DNA from: Gnetum montanum
Taxonomy: Eukaryota > Streptophyta > Gnetopsida > Gnetales > Gnetaceae
Assembly (NCBI GenBank): GCA_015680685.1
Contig: MNCI01006016.1
Span: 5,120-65,889, forward strand
Direction: 5' to 3'
DNA length: 60,770 nt
Below, piece by piece: positions 10,043 to 21,047 of the stretch. Made by a program: the position numbers and the translations under genes. The notes under the pieces are model-generated. The model saw nothing but the letters and a program-made list of their open reading frames with translations, was not told the origin of the DNA and searched no databases. Numbering within the stretch: position 1 is the first letter of the stretch; each line of letters starts with the position of its first letter.

Positions 10043-11640
10043 ATCCAATGAATTCACCAATGTGAAGGGACACACAGATCCATGCATACTACCATATAGT
10101 CAAGGATGCCATAGTGGGCAGAGTTTCCTTCATAATGTACAAACACCATCTAACCTACTCCATTATGCTTTCTATAATTAAGTGTGTGATCAAAAATTTC
10201 TCTACCTAGCCACCATACCACCAATAGACACCCAGTGGCTAGGGCATGAAGGGTTCCTAATGTTTCATACATGCATGGATCTTATTCATCTACTTATTAA
10301 TCCTAGCCATGACCAAATGTTTAGTCGTGGGGGTCAACCCCCATTCTAATTTCTAGGATTCTTAAGTGTTATTTTATCTTTTTGTTTTACAATTTTTTAT
10401 CATTTCTATATTTCTTTTACTTTTTCTAATTGTTGTTTTTAATTTTTTGTTGTAATCTTGACCGAGAATAAGTTGATCATGTTGCCCATTAAGGTGAGGT
10501 TTTTCTCTATGTTGCCTAGTCATAAGGGATTGATTATTCAAACATTGAGACCATGACATCCATCCACCTATTCCATTAATAAGAGGTTCATGCTTTGGTC
10601 ACAATGGTAATCTTTTTCCTCATCCAACTATAAATAATTTGATAATCATTATGTCTAGAGAGACGAGTGAAGGACCAAGGTGAAATGAAAAGGGTGTGAC
10701 ATCAAGGGGATTCATAGATTCTCTTTGGCTGCTTTTGTATGTTCTATCGTGTTGCTGAGGTTATAACTATATCCTTGTAGATCTAACGAAAAATGGGAGT
10801 AAGAGCAACTCAAAATGGCACTAAATAAGCTTTTGTGGGTTCCACTGGAAAGACATGTACCCATGCCTAAAGGTAGGAGACTTCATAGAGCCATAAAAAA
10901 AATAGTATGCCACCATGCCTCTCTTGCTCCTCCCTTAAAACAAAATGCCAAGTGATGTTACTCCTTGTAACTCTGGTAGACTTATGGTTGTTTGTTGATG
11001 GGATGAAGTGATGTGATGTCACTGCAATGTGGTATGGACTTGGTTTGAACCTTGGAAAGCTAGACACATGGTTATTTAACCACTAATATCACATAAGGTT
11101 CCATTGTGACCATCATTAGAAACCTCATGCTCCGATTTCTATGATCCCTTCTGCAATCCATCTTGTCTCATTGTCTGAATGTTCATAACTTGTGGTTGGT
11201 GTAATGTAGAGTTATTATCTCAACTCAGTGGTTCTGGCATGTGTGTTTTGTTCATAGGTATATGTTGCATTCAACTTCTCTAGTGCCCATAGACATTAGA
11301 GGTGTGGTTTCATAAGGGCATCATAGGCTAGAGCTTGCTTTAGGAAGGATCCACTTGTGTAACTTTTGTAACTTGTCCCTGTTGCACATGAAAACATTAT
11401 TTTACACCCTTTGACTACTCACCTAAGTGAACTATCCTTTCCCTTATCATTTTAATCAATCTTTCCTTAACAATAACTATACACCCTTCGTCCTAGCCCC
11501 TTTTCATAAATTTTAATATATGACTCCACCATGATACACTTTTGGTGCCTCAAAATTAATTTTTCAAATACCCCAAACCTTCCAATTTAATCTCAAATCC
11601 TTCATTAAATATCAAAAATTCATTATTTCCACTTAGTCTC
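10043..11640 (+). other. Non-coding middle of the F1 element
   Basis: About 1.6 kb with no convincing reading frame on either strand and no pol motif. The T-rich stretch 10370-10450 follows TCGTGGGGGTCAACCCCC near 10325, a small G/C inverted repeat (GGGGGTCAACCCCC). The rest looks like neutrally decayed spacer. Confidence 0.6.
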
Positions 11641-11654
11641 TACATTCAATGCAT

Positions 11655-11730
11655 GTTTATGGGGACACGATATCACGTTCAACCTGATATCAAGTACACA
11701 ATATCAGGTCTTACCTACCTATATATAGTT
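11655..11730 (+). promoter_or_regulatory. Internal GATATC-type promoter-like block before the second ORF
   Basis: ACACGATATCACG, CCTGATATCAAG and ACAATATCAGG are followed by CTATATATAG at about 11718. The arrangement (GATATC repeats, then a TATA box about 50 bp on) copies that of the F1 LTR promoters, but the flanking DNA does not align with an LTR. It may drive the second ORF, or may be the remnant of another LTR. Function is inferred. Confidence 0.45.
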
Positions 11731-11913
11731 ATGACCCCACCTACTTCAACATTTATTTCCTTTATTTGCCACTAGGGAAGTTTTTGGAATTTTCCTTTGC
11801 AACTTGGAGCTTTACCTCTCCATCTTCCAAAAGCAATATCTAGCTCCCTAACATTTCAATTTCAATTTTTTCTAATCCTATTTGAACCTGAAGTGTTCCA
11901 CTTAATCATGTTG

Positions 11914-12006
11914 NNNNNNNNNNNNNNNNNNNNNNNNNNNNNNNNNNNNNNNNNNNNNNNNNNNNNNNNNNNNNNNNNNNNNNNNNNNNNNNNNNNNNNN
12001 NNNNNN
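11914..12006. other. Assembly gap (93 N)
   Basis: A run of N followed by a G-rich stretch (GGGGGGGCGGAGGGGAGGGG). The true length and content are unknown. Confidence 0.98.
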
Positions 12007-12099
12007 GGGGGGGCGGAGGGGAGGGGTGTGTGGGTTACTACAGTAGGAAGTGTGCATACTTTTTTCAACATTTGCTATCATTTGAAGGATATCATAGGG

Positions 12100-12392
12100 G
12101 TAAGAAATTCAATATTTACTTAAAAAGCATTTTATGTTTAAATGCCAAGTTAATTTTCATCAATCACCCAAGCCACCCAAATGATTATAAGTGCCACATA
12201 TAAAGAAATTGATGAAACCCAATGATGTAAGGTTAAAAATAACACCTTTTGGAGCCACTTCTCGGACATATTTCTAACTCTAAAATCACACTATGTAATT
12301 ATGGATTGTTAACTAAGGCAATGAGTAAGGTACGAGTTGATAAAAATTTCTTTACATAACCTTAGTAACAGTTGATATTTGTGTGATTATAG
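12100..12392 (+). other. Possible intron just upstream of the second ORF
   Basis: A donor-like GGG|GTAAGA at 12100 and an acceptor-like TGATTATAG ending at 12392 sit directly before the ATG of the second ORF. The truncated copy at 17250 also has an acceptor-like sequence (TTGATTGCAG) directly before its ATG. This suggests a spliced leader for the downstream ORF. It is inferred from two sites only. Confidence 0.35.
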
Positions 12393-15166
12393 ATGGCCCC
12401 AAAAAGAGAAGATTGAGCAAGACATTTGTAAGGAGCAACTAAATGCCCAAGAGGAGGCAGAGGCCAAGGACCTCACATAGAACATGTAGAGTAGGAAGCA
12501 CACTCATTCAACATTCATCAAGAAACCCCTATGATAGTGCAATCTAGCCATGTGGAAGGTGGAGAAGTTAGAGCTCTAGAACCAGGAAAACATCTCATGT
12601 TGTCCCCAAAATGTCTCTATGTTATTCAGGAGAAGTCCACCTTCTTAGCTATGATCATTTAGCTGAATTTCAGGCATTTCACTAAGTTTGCCCCTGAATT
12701 AGTGAAGACTCAACTTAAGGCATCTTCATTGTGGCCCATTCTCTTAGAAAGTGGTGACTGGTATTTGGGTGAGACATACCAGTTTTGGCATGGCAAGGAA
12801 GAAGGCACCATTGCCAATGTAGGTGGTGTTCTCATTGATTTCTCTACAAGGGCCATTATAGAGGTCTTGAATCTTCCAAATGAAGGACCAAAGGTGGCTT
12901 ATCTATCCACTTGCTCAAATGTAGATGCAACAAAGTTATGGTTGAAATAGGCTTACGAAAAAGAAAATAAAGCTTATGGATAATTGACCTTGGAAGAGAG
13001 GATTTACTTAAAGATCAACACTTATCACATTTTCCCCATCAAAGGCTTAAATAGACTATCTACTTATGTGGTGCAAGGTAGTGCAATTTTGATGGGAAAA
13101 TTTAATGCAAATTTGTCTCATTTATATTTGATGGAAATACTAAGGCGATTCGAATAAAGAAAGATAGGGAAGTTTGCCTTGCCTTTCCCTTGTCTCATAA
13201 GGAAGTTGTGCAGATGTGCTAAAATTTTTGGCTATACGAATGATGTTCTTAGAAAAGCCCATAATGCTTGTATGCTGAACTACTCAAACCACCGGTGCTA
13301 GGGAAAGACGTTGGCAAGAAATTAGAGCAAGAAGAAGAGAAAATGGTTGGGCCCACTACATCTCAAATGGTAAGGCCTAGCCAAAAATAGGAAGCAGGGC
13401 CCAACACATAATCCACAAGCTAGCAAGTCCAACAATAGCCACCGTCGTAATAAGACTATTGACCGCCCATCAGTCACCTCAAAACCATTGCTAAGATGGT
13501 CAGTTGGGGGAGTTGGGATGTTGAGAATTTATTCAGGGTCATTGACGATGTCGTGCATACCATTTTTTTAGTTGACCCTATGAGTGGACACATTTTGTTG
13601 ATTTTAGGAGGAGATTCCTAGTGGTTTTAGCAGATCTATGGGAATGCCGCATCCTTCCAAGTTAGATTAGAAACTAGTGAAGGTGCCACAGTTGTGGTCA
13701 TGCAACACTAGGATGTAGTAGAAATAGTAAAGGTGGTCACAAATCACATTAAGAATCTTTTAATGTCTCTATTGTGCCACTGGTAGATTTCACGGGGGCA
13801 CATGATGCTCAAGTTTTGGCCAGTTCCTCAATGACTCCTACAAAACATGAGAATGTTTTGGATCACTTGCTGCAAATAGGACAAGTCAGGACTTCCTTGT
13901 TTGACATCCCTTAAGATGTCACAGTAGTATAATCAGACCTCATTTCAACTAAAGGAAAATTGGTCATGACTGAAGTTAGGGTGGAGCATGCGAAAGCAAA
14001 GCTGCAAAGACTACAAGAAAAGCTTGTCACCCTACAAGCTAAATGAAAGGATTCTTCCTAATTCATCACAACTGACCATTTGGATGTTTTTAGAAATGAG
14101 CAACTAAATAAATTTTGGAAGAGAATAAAAAGGTGGTAAGGGAGAAAGAATAGGTCGATTAGGATGCTTCTAAGGCACAAGCTCAAATGTATGCACATGC
14201 TAAGGCTCTCAAGGCCCTACAAGAGGAGAAAAAATAGCTTGCTATTGAAAATCTTTGGCTGACAGTAATTGAGAAATAAAATAATGTTCTTAAAGAAAAT
14301 TTTCAATAGATGTAAGAATAATTAGTATGGATCAACCAAGATATGAATCACTTGGCCAGGGAAAATAGAACCCTTTGTATGGAGGAGGTCTACGCCATCC
14401 ATCAAAAGACAGCAATAGAGATTAGTACATGGTAGAATGAGGCAAAGAAGCATGAGAAGTTGAAAGGGCACTTCAATGATTAGGTGGGGATGTATAAAGA
14501 AATAATCAAAAAGGAGATCTGTATGGCTAAGACTCACAGTAACTCTTTCAGTGCTCCACACATTGACTCGCAAGCCATATTGGATACATATGCCTTTGCC
14601 CACCAAGCAGAACTGAAAAGCTGGGTCTTGTAGATTCAAGACTTAATGGAGTGTATGGAGTTGGCAAATCTGTGATATGCCAACTTAGCCATGTTAATAG
14701 TAGGATGCCTAAGAAATGAGCTTGAGAAACAGGTAGCTACCACTTACACTAAATATGAGATAGAGTTTGTTGAACATAAGAAAATGTTGTAAAAATTAGA
14801 AGTTGCAAACTCTAAATTAGAAGTGGTCAAAGAAAGCTACCATGATTAGAGAGATGTAACGGAAAATTTGGCTCAACGATTAATAGATTACCATGAATTA
14901 CAAGATAAAGTTAGAGCCTATGAGGAGGAATGACGGTAGTTTGCTGCATGGTATGTTAAAGCGAACTAGATGTTTCCATAGTTGCTATGTCTATGGGAGG
15001 TGCTAGCTCCATCAATCATTGGGACATCAGCATGGACTATGCATGATCCTCAGATGGAAGAAGAGAAACTACAGGCACTTCTCACATGTTAGCAATCTTA
15101 GAAGCCTGTAGTACCAGACAAAGGGAAAGCACCAATGGAGGAGCCACCACCTCCAAGAATCACATG
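12393..15166 (+). pseudogene. F1 second ORF, copy 1 (unrecognised ~925-codon protein)
   Basis: Starts ATGGCCCCAAAAAGAGAAG and, ignoring about two dozen stops and shifts, runs to TGA at 15164. The product would be basic at the N-terminus, then a globular part (about residues 80-300) with GDWYLGETYQFWHGKEEG, IDFSTRAIIEVLNLPNEGP, YLKINTYHIFPIKGLNRL and GSAILMGKFNANL, then a Gln/Pro linker, then a long Glu/Lys/Gln-rich coiled-coil region and a PPPPR tail. Copy 2 at 17250-20049 has the same order and nearly the same length. The pattern V-x-(V/I)-D-F-(S)...L-x-(L)-P-x-(E)-G-P recalls the putative plant transposon protein domain (PF20167) found in plant retroelements, but this is weak. No enzymatic motif is seen. 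Confidence 0.6.
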
Positions 15167-15342
15167 AGTTCCAACATTTTGTATTTTGTGTTTTGTGTTT
15201 CATGTCCAAGTTTTGTATTTCCCATACTGTGGCATGGTTAGTCAGTAGTAGTTAATAATCCCATACCTTCATAATGTTTTGTAAGGGGCTCGTTTCTCAT
15301 TGTATTAACTTGAGGATGAATTTTTATTCAGTTGTTGGGGTA

Positions 15343-16001
15343 TGATGAATCATGATTTTCCAAGCCTTGATACCAGCTATGCAATATTGTGGCCTACATA
15401 TGATATCATATACACAATATGGTGATTCTTGTGTTAGCCTATAAATATAGCACTTAGGTGCACATTTGACAATTTTGGAGGGAAGTTCTTTTCTTTCTAG
15501 CTCTTTTGGTAATTTAGTTTTTAGTTTCTTTTTTTGAAGCTAGTTATTCCTAGTGCATGCTCACAGTGTGATGTTTATAATTGCACGACACCTTTTTTTT
15601 GAGTGTGACATACTTGGACACGTGCATGACTAGCAATAAAGATCGAGATTACTTTCATCATTTTAGTAATAAAGATCGAGATTACTTTCATCATTGTATA
15701 GATGGTTAAGAATGGATACCATCGTCATAGGCTAATTTAGGCTTTTCTTCCATTATTAGTTTAATCAACTTATCTTTTCTATTATTAGGAGTAATGTAGA
15801 ATTAGGACAACATCATATGCCTTACTTTGGACTAAACCATACGTGACAAAGCTACTACTAGTCTAGGTGGGAAGACAATGAACTATGATCAACATATAAC
15901 TGTATAGGTGCCACAACTAGTACATCCACAAAGTTCGATCAGATCACTTGTACATGCTCATATTTGTATGGTTGAGTGTAGGGGTACCTTGCCACTCATC
16001 A
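15343..16001 (+). repeat. F1 3' LTR (659 bp, internal deletion)
   Basis: TGATGAATC to CACTCATCA after a GTTGTTGGGG tract. It matches the 5' LTR but lacks about 170 bp. At the deletion point the motif AATAAAGATCGAGATTACTT occurs twice (about 15635 and 15669), where the 5' LTR has it once. TATA box CCTATAAATATAGC is near 15437. Confidence 0.92.
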
Positions 16002-16240
16002 ACTATGATAACAATAGCGCCATCAACATGACAAAAAATCCAATTCAACATGCATGCACCAAGCACATTATGATTCACCATCACTTTATACTAGAACATA
16101 CTCAACGTGGGCACATTAAAATAGAATTTATTGGAACCAAAAATCAATCGACAAATGCTTTTACAAAACCCCTTGATGAGCGAAGATTGACTACTCTACA
16201 TAACAATATGGGAATAGGATCCTATTCTATCAAGTAAGTT
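16002..16240 (+). pseudogene. Copia RNase H, 3' half
   Basis: Opens with the target duplication ACTAT and continues YDNNSAINMTKNPIQHACTK, then HHHFILEHTQRGHIKIEFI and NQSTNAFTKPLDE, the C-terminal blocks of copia RNase H. It is open to the stop at 16235. Together with 6561-6903 it rebuilds one domain; the join falls at Y-C-D-N. Confidence 0.92.
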
Positions 16241-16592
16241 TCCTTACATTTGTATTTTTATATTTATTTTTTAATCTTTTTTAAAAAAACATTTTTCTTC
16301 TTGCACATGTTTAGGGGGAGTTTTGCTCCACTCCTTTTTGATGCTGTCCAAAAAGGATGAGACTCTTAATGATTGTGATGTGATATGAGTATGGTGATTG
16401 TGATGTGAGGATGTAAAGTAACTTAAATGATGTGATTCATGGAATATAATGCACTACTGGGATCTACTAGATATATTTTAAACTAGTGTCATGAGTAATA
16501 ATTAAATTATATGTCTTCATGATTTATAGAGATTTCTAATCCATTTTCTTAAGTTTTGGACATCACTAAAAAGGAGAAGATTTTTTACCTTT
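16241..16592 (+). other. Copia 3' untranslated region with polypurine tracts
   Basis: GTTTAGGGGGAG at 16309-16320 follows pol. A second tract, ACTAAAAAGGAGAAGA near 16565-16580, precedes the 3' LTR. Sireviruses typically carry several such tracts between pol and the 3' LTR; (+)-strand priming is inferred. Confidence 0.7.
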
Positions 16593-17190
16593 TGGTATGC
16601 CAAAACCTTAAGGAAAATAAAGAAAAAAGGATGCTTGTTATGAATGTTATATTTACAGGACAAGAACGAGAACTCCACATCATGGACAAGGACTCAAGGA
16701 AGCATGGCTATCAAAGTAAAAGACTTCATAGGAAAAATGAGAACATGGATAAGTACAAAGATTACAAGCTAAATGAAGATGCTCCAAGGATTGAGAGGAA
16801 GATAAACCAATAAGAGAAAGCCTTAGGAATCAGAGCTCAAAAGTTGAGAAGATGTCTCCAAGGAACTGAAAATGTCTTCGTTGAGAGGAAGTCAATCATA
16901 GGAAGACGTCTCCCAAAAACAAGAGATGTCTTCTTTGGAAAGAAGACGTCTCCCCAAAGACATCCCATTCTAAAAGGAGAGGTTTCCCTAGACTCAGAGC
17001 TGATTTTAGAAAGAAGTCCCAATCTTGAAGGAGACATCAACACTAGCCATTGAATAATTGTTGCATGAATTCTGAGGTATCTTTGAAAACTTTGAGGCTA
17101 TAAGTAAACTCCAAACTCCTGGGTATTATGTAATCATTGTTAACATCAAAGATATCGTTGTCTATCTTATGTTGTTGTACTTGTGTACTT
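16593..17190 (+). repeat. Copia 3' LTR, truncated
   Basis: Matches 1356-1960 closely, including the TGGACAAGGACTCAAGG block (16682 versus 1445) and the AGACATCT/AGATGTCT repeats at 16840-17040. Similarity stops near 17190, where DNA of another F1 element begins; the remaining LTR half is missing. Confidence 0.85.
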
Positions 17191-17249
17191 AAACACTGTT
17201 AAGAAATGATTTAAGCACTTTAATAATTGCAAACCCTTATTGATTGCAG

Positions 17250-20049
17250 ATGGTCCCTAAGAGACTAGCAACTAAAGGACCTTCCCAACATGAAAGCAAG
17301 AGACCAAGAGGTTGCAGAAGAGGCCAAGTAGGAGAAAAAACTCCCCAATCGAAACATATGGAGTAGGAGGCTCAATTGTATAGCATCCATCAACAAATTT
17401 CTACCACTAAGCACTCAACCCAGGGAGAGGTAAAAGTTCCACTGGCACTTGAACAATGGCAGTGCCTCACCTTATCTCTTGAATGCCTCCAAGCAATACA
17501 AGAAAAATCTATCATTTCCATGGTCATCATGGAGTTGAATTTTGGTCCTTTCATGGAGTTTTCTTCAAAAGATGTAAAGACGTAACTTCAAGAGTCTTCT
17601 TTATGGATGCTATCTAATAGTGAGAAGTGATATATGGGGGAAACATACCAATTTTGGTAGAATAAGCAAGTAGATGCTATAGTCAAAATTGAAGGAGTCT
17701 CTGTACCTTACTTAGTAGAGGCAATTGCAAAGGCCCTCAACATCCTAGATGAAGGGGAAAATGTTGCATAGATCTTAATGAGATTAGATACTAATGAGAA
17801 GAGGCTGTGGTTGCACAGAGCATATGGAAAAGAAGATAAAGATTATAGCAAGTTCATAGTTGAGGAGAAGATATACTTTAAGATTGGAACCTACCACTTA
17901 TTTTCAACAAAAAAGCTCAATAGGATATCTACATATGTGGCCAGAGGAAGTGCAATCTTGATGGGAAAATTCAATGCTAACATCGTCCTTATGTTCTTCG
18001 TCAAGATGCAGAGGCAGTTTGAAGAGAAGAAGGTAGGGAATCTAATACTTGCATTCTCTTGCCTCATTAGGAAGTTTTGCAAGCAAGTTGGAATCCTAGG
18101 GTATACCAATGATGTCCCTAGGAAGGCCTAGAATGCTTCCTATGTAGAAATGTTCAAGTTAATACTACCAAAGAAGGATCAGTTTAAGAAGCTAGCAAGC
18201 ATCGAGGGAGCTATAGGTTCGACTCCTATGGTAATATTCCTGCTACTAATCAATAGTAATAGGTAGGACCTAGCATCTAGCCACAAGTTGAACAACAACA
18301 ATAATAGTAACAGCAACAACAAGAAGTACAATTATTGTCACTATAGAATTATAAACCATCCATGAGCTATCTGCAACAAATTGCAGAAATAATAAGTTGG
18401 AAAATAAGGGAGGGGACCAATTTGTACAAAGTATAGGAGTTCTCCACAAGGCCCACAGTATCCACAGATCCAACTAGCAGACAAGTATCACTCCAAGTAA
18501 GTGGAGAGGATGATTAAATGCAACAGATATCTAAGAATATTGCATCATTCCAAGTAATGCTCAAAATTGGTGAAGGTGCCACTATCATGGTCATGCAACA
18601 CCAAGATGTAGTAGGAGCCATAGAGGTCATCACTAAATACATAAAAAAATTATTTAATGTACTTTTTGTGCCGCTGGCTAACATCTCTAGAGCATGGGAT
18701 GCTCAAATGCTTACCAGAACCTCAATGACTCATGTAGAGCATGAAGATATTTTGGACAGACTACTGTTGATGGGCCAAGTAATGCAAAATCTTTCTGATA
18801 TTCCAAGTAATATTATTGTAGTTCAGTTTAATCTTATTGCCACAAAAGGAAAGTTGGTCATGGCTAAAAGCAAGGCTAAGCATGCAGAGAACTAGGTGTA
18901 GTGGTTGTAAGAGGACTTAGCCACCCTAAGAGCTAAAAGAAGAGACCCTACGAAATTCATAGCACATGATCAACTTGAACAATATAGAATTGATCATATA
19001 AGGTGGCTTATTGACCATAACATGAAGATGGAAAGAGAAAGAAGAAGGCAATGTGGGATGCATCAGTGGCAAAGGCCCAAATGTATGCACACGCTAAAGC
19101 ACTCACCACCTTACAAGAAGAGAATAAATAGTTAGCTGTTTATAATGCTTTGGTTGAAAAGTATAGAAAAGTAGAAAAATTTTCTCAAGGAGAGCATTCA
19201 ATAGCTTAGATAAAAACTAGTTCAAGTCAACCAAGACATGAGTCACTTGGCTCGAGAGAGTAGAACCTTATCAATGGAAGAAGTTTGCGCCATCTATCAG
19301 AAGCCAGTAATTGCAATAAGTATGTGGAAAAATGAGGCTAAGAAGTATGAAAGACTAAAAGAGCATTTTAGAAATTAGGTGGGCATGTACAAGAAAATCA
19401 ATGAAAAAGAGATCCACATGGCAAAGGCCAAGGTCAGTTCTCTTTGTATGCAAAAACCTTGATTGACAACTCATTCTGGATAGCCTTGTCCATGTCCATC
19501 AACTTAAGGTGAAAAATAAGGACTTGCAAATCGAAGGATTAATAGAGTACATGGGATTAGCAAACCTCTAGTATGCTAATTTGGCCATGTTAATAGCAAG
19601 CAGACTTAGAAATGAACTAGAGCAGCAGGTAGCAACCATATATGCATTGTACAAAAAGGAATTTTCTGATAGAAAAAATGCCCTACAGAAGCTACATGTC
19701 ACAAATTCTAAACTTGAGATTGTTAAAGCTAGCTACTAGGGCTAGAAGGATGTAGCAATGAACTTGGCATGTTGAATGTCAGATTACCAAGAGCTAAGAA
19801 AGATGGCTAGAGCTTTTAAGGAAGCAACAATTTGCAGCTTGGTACGTGAAGGCCAACAAGATGTTTTAGCAATTTCCATGCCCATGGAATGTACTCGTTC
19901 CATCTAACATTTCTCAACAAGCATGGACGATGCATGATCCACAGATGGAAGAGGAAAAAATTTAGGCACTCTTGAACAAATATCAATTTCAGAAGCCTGA
20001 TGACAATGGAAAGAAGCTGATGGAAGAGCCTCCATTTCCTAGAACATAA
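17250..20049 (+). pseudogene. F1 second ORF, copy 2
   Basis: ATGGTCCCTAAGAGACTAGC to TAA at 20047; 2800 bp against 2774 bp in copy 1, with matching blocks throughout. Its better-preserved pieces include 17778-18131 (IYFKIGTYHLFSTKKLNR, STYVARGSAILMGKFNAN, LIRKFCKQVGILGYTNDV) and 18518-18895 (TIMVMQHQDVVGAIEVITKY, LMGQVMQNLSDIPSNI, KGKLVMAKSKAKHAE). The middle holds an AACAACAATAAT-type repeat (about 18290-18340) encoding a Gln/Asn linker, then the coiled-coil half. It is degraded by many stops. The function of the ancestral protein is unknown. Confidence 0.6.
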
Positions 20050-20248
20050 ACTACATGAAGCTACTTTAAATTTTATTTTGTTTTGTCATGTAACTATGTC
20101 ATTTTGTAAAAACACTACTGTAGCATTCTAAGTCATGTAAATAGTTAGTTAAGTCATGTCAAATTGAGTCTACCTCCCAATTTTGGAAGGGACTCTATTC
20201 TCATTTTGTTTTAACTTGAGGACAAGTTTCCAATTAGTTGTGGGATTA

Positions 20249-21047
20249 TGATAAAGGTAATTTTTGTTGCACTGCGATATCATATCTATGATATTGTAGC
20301 AATGATGTCGTAGATACGACGTTGTAACTCATGTTATGTCATCTTTGATGAGATGTCTCAGGATGTGTGTAATAGAGAGTGAATGCTCGTAGTGTGATGT
20401 TTGATAGTTGTTCGAAATCTTTATTCAAGTTAATTGTACTTGGACACAGTTCATGACAACAATAAAGATCAAGATTGCTTTTCATCATTGTAGCATTCCT
20501 TTAGTTTCATTTGTTTACTTAGCATAATCTTTATTGTTTTCTTAGTTAATCATTTACATTCCAAGCACTTTATTTTACATGTCATTCGTAAGCGGAGTGG
20601 ATACGATTGGTTTTGAGTGCTAAGTGTAGTTATTTGGTAACCCAATAGTGGCGTTGCTTGATCTGCTCAGTAGTAATACCACTTGGTAATCCTAGTGATA
20701 ACTACATGAGTCCAAGGTGTGTATGGTAGACTAGAATCGAATGACCATTGCATTAGGCTAAGATAGGTTTATGTTTTCCTAGTTAACTAGACTTAGAATT
20801 TTTCCTTTCATTCAATCATGTTTAACATTAGGAGCATTAAGAGCCATACAACATTAGTTAATCGTATGCTTCACTAAGAGCTAAACTATACACTTGAACT
20901 TCATTAGCTTAAAGTGGGAAGACAACGATCATGAACTTAACATCAATTACTAGTATAATAACATTGTCCATTTGCAGATTATGATTTGGTTGCATGTGAG
21001 CACTCGTGACTTGTATGGTAGAGTGTTGGATGCTTCATTGCTCATCA
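20249..21047 (+). repeat. F1 LTR (799 bp), 3' LTR of the truncated element
   Basis: TGATAAAGGTAA to GCTCATCA. Only one or two GATATC motifs remain (near 20275-20300); the U5 landmark GCTCGTAGTGTG lies near 20385 and AATAAAGATCAAGATTGC near 20461. It is followed by ACTTA. The same five bases occur at 17187-17191, but with the 5' LTR missing this cannot be called a target duplication. Confidence 0.85.

Larger units (their letters stand above)
6909..16001 (+). mobile_element. F1 full-length pol-less Ty3/gypsy-type element (9.1 kb)
   Basis: 5' LTR 6909-7727, primer site 7729, gag 7851-10040, a non-coding middle, a long second ORF 12393-15166, a G-rich tract before the 3' LTR, and 3' LTR 15343-16001, flanked by ACTGT/ACTAT. 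No reverse transcriptase, RNase H or integrase motif is visible in any frame of the 7.6-kb interior, so it must have relied on proteins supplied in trans. The N gap at 11914-12006 is small (nominally 93 bp) and could not hide pol unless the gap size is wrong. Gag and the tRNA-Asp-type primer site place it with Athila/Tat-like gypsy elements; the second ORF is unrecognised. Confidence 0.88.
1356..17190 (+). mobile_element. Ty1/copia (Sirevirus-like) element with nested insertions
   Basis: A copia element: 5' LTR 1356-3339, initiator-Met-type primer site 3342, gag zinc knuckle, protease, integrase, RT and RNase H in copia order, polypurine tracts at 16309-16320 and near 16570, and a 3' LTR from about 16593 that breaks off near 17190. 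It is interrupted by an F1 solo LTR (2186-3053) and by a full F1 element (6909-16001). The phrase FGATNE after YVDDII in RT and repeated AAAAGG(A/G)GA tracts downstream of pol point to the Sirevirus/Maximus branch. Every domain carries stops or frameshifts, so the copy is dead. LTR identity by eye is roughly 80-85%, so the insertion is old. Confidence 0.9.
17192..21047 (+). mobile_element. F1 element, 5'-truncated
   Basis: Begins about 58 bp before the second-ORF start, without 5' LTR, primer site or gag. It contains the whole second ORF (17250-20049), a 200-bp 3' untranslated stretch with TTTTAACTTGAGGACAAG, and a 3' LTR (20249-21047). The left boundary coincides with the broken end of the copia 3' LTR, so a deletion probably joined the two elements. 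Confidence 0.82.
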
